Assembly: GCA_019054805.1 (NCBI GenBank) | Contig: JAHQIY010000009.1 | Span: 992,001 to 1,056,000 of the forward strand | Reading direction: 5' to 3' | Origin: Brachionus manjavacas | Lineage: Eukaryota; Rotifera; Eurotatoria; Ploima; Brachionidae | Length of the DNA: 64,000 bases | In this document: positions 58,458 through 64,000 of the stretch, one piece after another | Numbering within the stretch: position 1 is the first letter of the stretch | Layout of the letters: every line of letters starts with the position of its first letter | Made by a program: the position numbers and the translations under genes | The notes under the pieces: generated by a model | Database searches by the model: none | Told to the model about the DNA's origin: nothing | What the model saw: only the letters and a program-made list of their open reading frames with translations

Positions 58458-58480
58458 CAGTAAAAGCCGGTTAAAGTAAA
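58458..58480 (+). repeat. Left terminal inverted repeat of pogo-like element
   Basis: Starts CAGTAAAAGCCG after TA; 12 perfect bases, then imperfect match to the right end, both reaching AGTAAA. Confidence 0.75.
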
Positions 58481-58576
58481 TTCCTATTCCTATTCTAATT
58501 CCAGAAAGAAATTTATTGTAAACGAAAATTTATTATAAAAAAATTTTATAATTCTTACGAAAAATTTTTATTTTAA

Positions 58577-59017
58577 GGTTCGCGCGGAGCAAAACTACAG
58601 CACTATCTGAATTTCGGCAAACCGACTTTAAAACATTAATCTGCATACTTGAAAACCTAGAAAAACGGTTTAGGTGGGGTCAAAAAAAAATTTTTTGAAC
58701 CCACCCCTTCAAAGATCGAAAAAAAAACAAAAGTTAGTTACCTTTGAGCTAAAATATCTCATGTTCTAATAGACATAACCTCATTTATATATATATATTC
58801 TGAAAGCAAATAGTCTCATCAACAAAATGGTGTATTAATTTAATCTATTATTTTACCAATAGATCGATATTTTGGCAAAAAATGGTAAAAAAATGGTATT
58901 TTTTCACTATTTTTGTATCTAGTCCGCGGTTTACCCCCCGACCACTACTTTTTTTTACAGATTCTGAAACTAGAGAAAATTCTGAACAAAATGTTGGGAC
59001 CACTTTTTTTATTTATT
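58577..59017 (+). repeat. Left long terminal inverted repeat
   Basis: About 441 bases, matching 62729-63145 in inverse orientation. Shared landmarks: CGCGCGGAGCAAAACTACAG, the ATATATATAT tract near 58787, a TTTTTTCACTATTTTTGTAT stretch and GGTTTACCCCCCGACC near 58930. Confidence 0.88.
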
Positions 59018-60175
59018 GAATTTAAAGCCAAAAAAAAATTGAATAAAATGAGTTTGAAACTGATTTTTGAAAAAACATTATTTTAATCATGTAAAAAATC
59101 GGAATTAATTGTCAAATTAGTAAAATGTTTTCAATACTTTATTTAATTTTTGTTAAATAATTAGTTTTCTAATTTTTTTTTCTTAATATTTTTTGAGATG
59201 TCTAAAACACCCGAAAGAGTCTCTAAACTTTTATCAAATCTTGGAAATAAATCTTTTCAAAACTCGAATAAAAGGAATGAAAAATGTACGAATGGTCAAA
59301 ATTTGAATGTTACAACTTCGACGGATGATCATTCTGATAACGAGTTTGAAAATGCTGAAGAAATTACACGTGTAGATACAAAATTTATTTCTGATATAAT
59401 AGAGTTTATTTTAAACGAGAATTCTACTCGAAGATCTTTGAGTGTTTTAATTTTGGCAGTTTTAAAGTAATTTTGTTTTGATAAAATTATATCTTTTCTA
59501 TTATTATATTTAAATTTGCTTAGGAAAATTGGTTTAAATTATAGAGATGCTGAAAAATTTTTATCAGAAATAAATTGTTTAACTATTAAATCAGCAAACG
59601 AACAACTTATTAGGCTAAAAAAATATGGATTAGATTATTTTATTTCGGATGGTCGTGGAGGTATTAAAATTTAGATATTTTATGCATTTTTCTAATTTAT
59701 TTTTAGGCAAGAAAAAATACGAAAAGACCATATTTTGAGGGTCATGAAAGAGAGGATGTTGTGAAGCATAGAAAAGATTTTGTGCAATATTTTTCTGAAA
59801 GAAAAGATCATTATTATAAACTTGATGAAGAAAAATGTGAATGGCTACTGCCAACTGAAAAGCCTTGTGTTTTAATGTTTCACGACGAATCTTCATTTCG
59901 ATCAGGTGAACAAAGCCATTCTAGATGGAGAAAAGAAGGGAATGAGCCTTTTTTAAGCAAAGGGTACAATTTTACTAACTGTTAATTTAATTTTAATTGG
60001 ATATTTAATTTTTAGACGAGGAAGAAGCTTAATGTGTTCTGGATTTTTGGTTGCTCATCCGAGTTCACCTTTTTTTGAACTATCAGAGACTGAATGGGCT
60101 GATTGTATAAAAAAATACCCTTCATTAGTTGAAAATGATGGAATTACATATGATGAAAGATCATGCAATGGATAT

Positions 60176-60441
60176 TGTGGTGTTCACCACAGATACTTAT
60201 CTGTTTATTTATTTATTATGTATGTGAGCGTTAAGATACTTATGATATTTATATATTTTATTTTTGTACTTTTTATTTTTGCATGTACGAGTAGTTATAT
60301 GACTCTCGAAAAAATAAAGATATAAATAGAGAGGGGAGAAGCACATGGGGGAAGCCCGTTTTTTTGGCTTAAGCTCAAAATAAAGATTTTGAAAAGAAAG
60401 AAAAAAGCTTTTCTTGAACTGGACTTTTTAGCGACTTCACA
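60176..60441 (+). repeat. 5' long terminal repeat of the Ty3-like fragment
   Basis: Begins TGTGGTGTTCACCACA (near-palindromic) and ends CTTCACA just before the primer-binding site. It holds a TATAAATA box near 60324 and AATAAA near 60378, the expected promoter and poly(A) signals. No second copy is visible in the window. Confidence 0.65.
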
Positions 60442-60442
60442 C

Positions 60443-60457
60443 TTGGCGACGAGGATC
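60443..60457 (+). other. Putative primer-binding site
   Basis: TTGGCGACGAGGATC, two bases after the LTR end, has the form commonly found at this place in animal Ty3/gypsy elements. The priming tRNA was not identified. Confidence 0.6.
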
Positions 60458-60510
60458 AAACTACAGTGGACGTAATATCATCTTCAATAAGATTCAAATC
60501 CAAGAAAAAC

Positions 60511-61074
60511 ATGAGTAACGACAGAAGTGTAGCCACGTGCGGCTCATTCATCTACGGCGGCGAACCGGCAACTCTGGGGTCAAGATGGGAGACTTGGCTG
60601 GAGCGCTTCGACATCTACCGGACCGCCACGGACCTGTTGCAGACGACCAACGCGGAAAAGGCAAAGGCAACATTTCTTCTTCTCATCGGAGAGGAGGCTT
60701 TCGAGGTGTGGAAGACTCTACGGAAGCCCGACGACACGGACACGCTCAAGGATGCACAGGAGAAGTTGACAAAGCACTTCGTGGAGAAGAAATCAGTCTT
60801 CACCGAGAAGTGTGTGTTCCGGCGTGCCATGAAGCGCCAGGACGAGTCGGTCAACGAGTACGCCATGAGGCTACGACGAATGGCGGCGCACTGCGATTTT
60901 GGAGCGGCACTGGAGACCGAGATTTTGAGCCAGTTCGTTGTGGGCGTCGGCATCGATGAGTTCCAGCGAGAGTGCTGCCGCACCAACGATCTCGATTTGA
61001 AGGGAAGGCACGCGGCTACGAGCGAGTGGCCGAGAATATCAGCGGGCTGCTCAAGCCAACAGCGGCGGAGATGA
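60511..61074 (+). pseudogene. gag (capsid part) of the Ty3-like fragment, frameshifted at its 3' end
   Basis: From ATG 60511 the frame encodes a Ty3/PEG10-type capsid region: GSRWETWLERFDIYRTA, AKATFLLLIGEEAFEVWKTL, a central QRDESVNEYAMRLRRMAAHC-like helix and the EILSQFVVGVGIDEFQREC end. Just after TNDLDLKG the frame is lost near 61005 and closes at 61074. The true continuation (GYERVAENISGLLKP) is in the other frame, so a one-base loss (or two-base gain) separates capsid from nucleocapsid. Capsid-forming structural protein; not functional here as one product. Confidence 0.8.
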
Positions 61075-61859
61075 GCAGCAGATCAATCAACTACACCGAG
61101 CGCAGACCGATGAGCAGCGGGCGTAGTAGTAGCAACAACAGGCCGAGCTGGTCGACACCAAGTCATGGTTCGTCGAGGCAGGACTGTGGATACTGTGGCA
61201 GGCGAAGCCACAAGGAGAAGTGTCCCGCGTTGAATACGGAATGCAGGAAATGCGGCATCAGGGGTCACTTCGCGAAGGTATGCAGGGGCACAAGCGAAAG
61301 CAAGGATGCGATGAGAGGCGGTCAGCAACGAGCAAGCATGCAGCAGTTCCGAGCGAGGAGCAGTGGAGGCAGGAGCCAGATCAGACAGCTGACCATGGAT
61401 ATGGACAAGTATGAGGTCAACAAGCAGGAGTACGACGAGTTTATACGTTACAAGGCCAGTTGCGATTGGGAGGTCGGCACGATTGGCAATCGAAATCGCT
61501 ACAACGATGGACCGAGAACGAGTGTGCAGATGGGCGGCACAGCTGTGAATTTTCTGATTGACACAGGAGCGCCGATCAATGTCATCGACCAGTGGACATA
61601 CGAAGCGATGTCCAACAAGCCTAAGCTTGAGCGCTGCAACAGCAGGCTTTATGGATACCGAGTAGAGGAGCCCTTGCCGATACTGGGCCAGTTTATGTGC
61701 CGGATCAGGCGTGGTCGAACGGAGGTGGCAGCTGGATTTGTGGTGATCAAGGGTGGCGCAGATTGTTTGCTGAGCTATCGCACGGCAGTGGATCTAAACA
61801 CCATTAAGCTCATGGAAGAGGCGCGCGAGGTGCGCGCGATCAGCGAGGAAAAGGTCTGA
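61005..61859 (+). pseudogene. Nucleocapsid zinc knuckle and aspartic protease of the Ty3-like fragment
   Basis: A different frame from the capsid part. It carries two zinc knuckles, CGYCGRRSHKEKC and CRKCGIRGHFAKVC (about 61190-61280, C-x2-C-x4-H-x4/5-C), then an aspartic protease with the active-site run FLIDTGAPINVID (about 61550-61590). The frame ends at TGA 61857-61859, and a TAG follows shortly in the same frame before the RT homology, so pol is interrupted twice. Confidence 0.8.
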
Positions 61860-62117
61860 CCGGATCTGAGTCAGCCAATCGAGGAGCGGATCTAGGCGAT
61901 CAAATCGCGGTTTCCAGATTTGTTTAGTGGCAAGGTGGGTTGCATCAAGGGGAGGAAGATTCACATAGAGGTGGACCCAACGGTGGCACCAAAGAGGCAA
62001 CCACTGAGGCCTATAGCGTTCGCTTGGCGCGATGCGGTCGAAGAGGAGATCGAGAGTCAGATCAAGGAGGGGGTCATGCATAAGCTGGGCGAGGACGATG
62101 CTCCTTATGCTCCTTGA
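61860..62117 (+). pseudogene. Truncated reverse transcriptase start of the Ty3-like fragment
   Basis: Reads FPDLFSGKVG, KIHIEVDPTVAPKRQPLRPI and AVEEEIESQIKEGVMHKLGE, the conserved lead-in and first fingers segment of Ty3-type RT. It breaks off after DDAPYAP, before the catalytic YxDD region, at the 62107-62155 hairpin. Confidence 0.8.
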
Positions 62118-62155
62118 TTAACTTAACCATGAGCGTTTAAGTTAACAAGGAGCAT
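62107..62155. repeat. Foldback hairpin at the RT deletion point
   Basis: ATGCTCCTTG(A)TTAACTTAA at 62107-62126 pairs with TTAAGTTAACAAGGAGCAT at 62137-62155, one bulged base, 10-base loop. It lies exactly where RT homology stops, suggesting that the deletion and the inverted copy arose together. Confidence 0.75.
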
Positions 62156-62728
62156 AAATAGCTGCTCCAATACGTCTTACGAGAAGATCGGATAGACGGG
62201 CCCAAGGGTACTAATGTAAACATTACAGATATATAATTCAAGGACCCGAGGGATATTTTGATAATGAGAAAATTTTAAAACAATTTGAGCGTTTATTTCA
62301 AATGTTGGAATTTAAAAAAGAATTTCATAATCCGATTCGCCATGACATTGAATTTTTAGTGGACAATGCAACAACGCACACAGCAGTCAATATTAAACTC
62401 GACGACTTTAGGTGATAAATTATAGCTGATAAATTATTAAATCTAAAATTTATAAAAAATATTTTAAATTAAAAGATTAAAGCCTGGTGGCGTTTGTGCT
62501 TACCAGCAATTAAACTGGTTGAATGATTTAAACAATGAAGAAACTTTAAATATATTTTTTGAAAGTGGTCCATTAAAAGGGAAAAGCAAAGGTCTTAAGC
62601 AAATAGCACTTGAATTGGGCTTTGATTTGCCTGAAAAAATAAAATTAGCTGACCTCAAAAAATTAGTTTCGGATCATCCAGCTTTTAACTCAGTCAATAA
62701 ACTGGAAATTTTGGGGAAAAAATCATCA

Positions 62729-63145
62729 ATAAATAAAAAAAGTGGTCCCAACATTTTGTTCAGAATTTTCTCTAGTTTCAGAATCTGTAAAAAAAAGTAG
62801 GGGTCGGGGGGTAAACCTAGATACGGACTAGATACAAAAATAGTGAAAAAATACCATTTTTTTACCATTTTTTGCCAAAATATCGGTCTATTGGTAAAAT
62901 AATAGATTAAATTAATACACCATTTTGTTGATGAGACTATTTGCTTTCAGAATATATATATATAAATGAGGTTATGTCTATTAGAACATGAGATATTTTA
63001 GCTCAAAGGTCACTAACTTTTGTTTTTTTTTCGATCTTTGGTCACCTAAAAAACCGTTTTTTTAGGTTTTCAAGTATGCAGATTAATGTTTTAAAGTCGG
63101 TTTGCCGAAATTCAGATAGTGCTGTAGTTTTGCTCCGCGCGAACC
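62729..63145 (-). repeat. Right long terminal inverted repeat
   Basis: About 417 bases, the inverse of 58577-59017. The transposase reading frame runs into it and stops at 62800, so the last ~24 codons lie inside the repeat. Confidence 0.88.
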
Positions 63146-63292
63146 TTAACAAAATTTTAAAAGTTTGATTTATTTTCGGAAATATTAAAAACCTAAAAAA
63201 TTTAATAGAAGTCACTTATTTTCATTTGTTAAATATTCCTAAATATTATGTCATTTATTTGGTTTTCTAAACAGTTCAAATGACCAAGATTG

Positions 63293-63533
63293 CTAACCCC
63301 TTGACAAGAAAAATCGAATTTTATCTAAGCAGCTTTTTACATCATGACCAGTAATTATCTCTTCTTCGCTATTTAAAATATCCTTCGCTCCATGGAAAAC
63401 TCTCTGCGACTGTTTTGCTATCATACCCATTTGCTAATGAATTGAGAATATCAATTTTTTTTTGTTAGCTTATAGCTGCTCGCTTATTATTTTTTTTATT
63501 ATCTCTCACTCCTCCTCTCATACAAGTCGACAT
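63293..63533 (-). pseudogene. Pogo-like transposase remnant: HTH fused to C-terminal tail
   Basis: From an ATG at 63533, the minus strand reads a basic start, one stop, then KKIDILNSLANGYDSKTVAESF, which fits a CENP-B/pogo N-terminal helix-turn-helix. Almost directly after it, in another frame, comes NSEEEIITGHDVKSCLDKIRFFL followed by TAG at 63295, which resembles the end of pogo/Tigger transposases. The roughly 350 residues between, including the DDE core, are deleted. Not functional. Confidence 0.7.
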
Positions 63534-63746
63534 TTTATTTCAGAAAAAAATTTACTATAAAAAAACATTTTCATAAAAATTTTCTTTTGAAAAGTCTTAT
63601 TTGATTTTTCCAAGTAGTTTTCTATAAGCAAAAATTTTCTAAACAGGAACTAATAATACCCAACAAATTTAAAATTAGGGTGAATAGAAAAATATTTTGT
63701 TTTCTTAACATTTCTTTATTATAAACGAAAATTGCTTATAACCGTG

Positions 63747-63769
63747 TTTACTATAGACGGCTTTTACTG
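63747..63769 (-). repeat. Right terminal inverted repeat of pogo-like element
   Basis: Inverse of CAGTAAAAGCCG followed by TA at 63770-63771. Confidence 0.75.
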
Positions 63770-64000
63770 TATGTTCAAAGAAAGGACAGCAACACTAAGG
63801 AAAAAAATGATCAATTATATACTTCTTAATAAATTCAATGATTCGACCAATCTTAAATTTTTCTATAAGCACATTAATTACCTTAATCTATATTAATATT
63901 TCTTTAAAGATTAAATTGAAAATAAAAACTTTTTTTAAATGATATATTTAATTTTGGCATTTTTCTTTAAAGATTTTTCGAAATCTTTGACAGCCATTCA
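63770..64000. other. Right flank, nothing recognised
   Basis: AT-rich sequence outside the pogo-like element, with no open frame or repeat that I can support. Confidence 0.6.

Larger units (their letters stand above)
60176..62227 (+). mobile_element. Ty3-like LTR retrotransposon fragment inserted in the transposase gene
   Basis: The insertion is bounded by GATAT on both sides (60171-60175 and 62228-62232). Removing 60176-62227 restores the transposase frame as NGY-IIQGPEGYFD. It starts TGTGGTG and ends ...TTACA, the TG...CA form of LTR elements, and a 5-bp duplication suits Ty3/gypsy. Order inside: one LTR, primer-binding site, gag, zinc knuckle, protease, start of RT. Everything from mid-RT onward (RNase H, integrase, polypurine tract, recognisable 3' LTR) is missing. 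GC content of the coding part is far above the rest of the window. Confidence 0.8.
59198..62800 (+). pseudogene. DDE-type transposase gene of the long-TIR element, split by a retroelement
   Basis: Exons: 59198-59466, 59524 to about 59654, about 59705-59963, 60016-60175 continuing at 62233-62411, and 62476-62800. The N-terminal part is hydrophilic (MSKTPERVSKLL). Then comes KPCVLMFHDESSF with a DE pair typical of the first DDE acid, SRWRKEGNEPFL, RGRSLMCSGFL, and after the insert IEFLVDNATTHTA, the second acid in the DNA-x-x-H form of IS630/Tc1-type enzymes. The end (LKKLVSDHPAFNSVNKLEIL) enters the terminal repeat before any block carrying the third acid. The joint after DGRGG (near 59655) is out of frame by one base with the only acceptor I see. 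Superfamily uncertain; probably inactive. Confidence 0.75.
58577..63145 (+). mobile_element. DNA transposon with ~430-bp terminal inverted repeats (TTAA- or TA-flanked)
   Basis: Begins GGTTCGCGCGGAGC after TTAA (58573-58576) and ends with the exact inverse before TTAA (63146-63149). The inverted repeats run to about 59017 on the left and from about 62729 on the right, with small indels (an extra hairpin-like TTTTTTGAACCCACCCC stretch on the left). Because TTAA is itself palindromic, target site TTAA (piggyBac/Kolobok style) and TA (Tc1/IS630 style) cannot be told apart here. Between the repeats lies a five-exon transposase gene, interrupted by a retroelement fragment. The element's own length without that insert is about 2.5 kb. 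Confidence 0.85.
58458..63769 (-). mobile_element. pogo/Tigger-like DNA transposon, internally deleted and split by later insertions
   Basis: Ends are inverted: CAGTAAAAGCCG at 58458-58469 and its complement at 63758-63769. Similarity continues for about 23 bases (AGTAAA shared) and each end is flanked by TA, the target duplication of the Tc1/mariner/pogo superfamily. Coding remnants (63293-63533, minus strand) match the N-terminal HTH and the extreme C-terminus of pogo-type transposases; the catalytic core is gone. The copy is interrupted between 58573 and 63149 by another DNA transposon, so only ~0.74 kb is its own sequence. It is the oldest layer of the nest. Confidence 0.75.

Noticed and set aside
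60176-62227. Intact LTR retrotransposon with two LTRs
   Set aside because: The 3' end has no copy of the 5' LTR, and RT, RNase H and integrase are missing.
58577-63145. piggyBac assignment from TTAA flanks
   Set aside because: TTAA contains TA and is symmetric, and the transposase motifs (DE-x-x-F, DNA-x-x-H) do not look like piggyBac, so the superfamily is left open.

Overview
The window is nuclear DNA from a small-genome, very AT-rich animal. The genes are split by many short AT-rich GT-AG introns (mostly 45-70 nt), use the standard code and encode metazoan extracellular modules (MAM, LDL-receptor class A, EGF). Base composition, intron style and gene content fit a rotifer (Brachionus-like) best. 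That assignment is inference; another compact-genome invertebrate is possible.

Positions 1-53604 hold two giant, related MAM-domain genes arranged head to head. The minus-strand gene (here MAM-A) begins at 16005 with a signal peptide, carries 23 MAM modules inside the window and runs off the left edge. The plus-strand gene (MAM-B) begins at 17070 and ends at 53604. Joining its exons in frame gives about 51 MAM modules, 12 LDLa modules, one EGF module, one membrane span and a short cytoplasmic tail with an NPVY motif, roughly 9,000 residues by module count. MAM-A modules 7-23 match MAM-B modules 1-17 one for one, like a mirror image. Both first exons are also alike (MNDVRSN / MNEKFRSN, both ending in phase 1), so about 1.06 kb between the two ATGs should serve as a divergent promoter. 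The MAM part is a higher-order repeat of three module types (A, B = 'CGY', C = often 'DFDW' followed by a Thr-rich linker) with a period near 2 kb. After a 1.56-kb intron MAM-B changes style: LDLa modules appear, introns become rare (one exon is 6.3 kb) and GC rises. A pair of identical tRNA-Pro(UGG) genes in opposite orientation sits inside one intron of MAM-B.

At 54938-55906 is a single-exon gene for a membrane-anchored DUF268-type protein.

From 56.7 kb to the right edge the window is a transposon graveyard. A Tc1/mariner transposase scrap abuts the endonuclease region of a decayed non-LTR retrotransposon. Then come three nested elements: a pogo-like element (58458-63769, TA-flanked, only HTH and C-terminal pieces left), split by a DNA transposon with ~430-bp inverted repeats (58577-63145), whose transposase gene is itself split by a GC-rich Ty3-like gag-protease-partial RT fragment (60176-62227, flanked by GATAT). 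Removing the innermost insert restores the transposase reading frame exactly.

The giant MAM proteins look like surface adhesion or recognition receptors; their ligand cannot be read from the sequence. Exon boundaries were worked out by hand and module edges are approximate.
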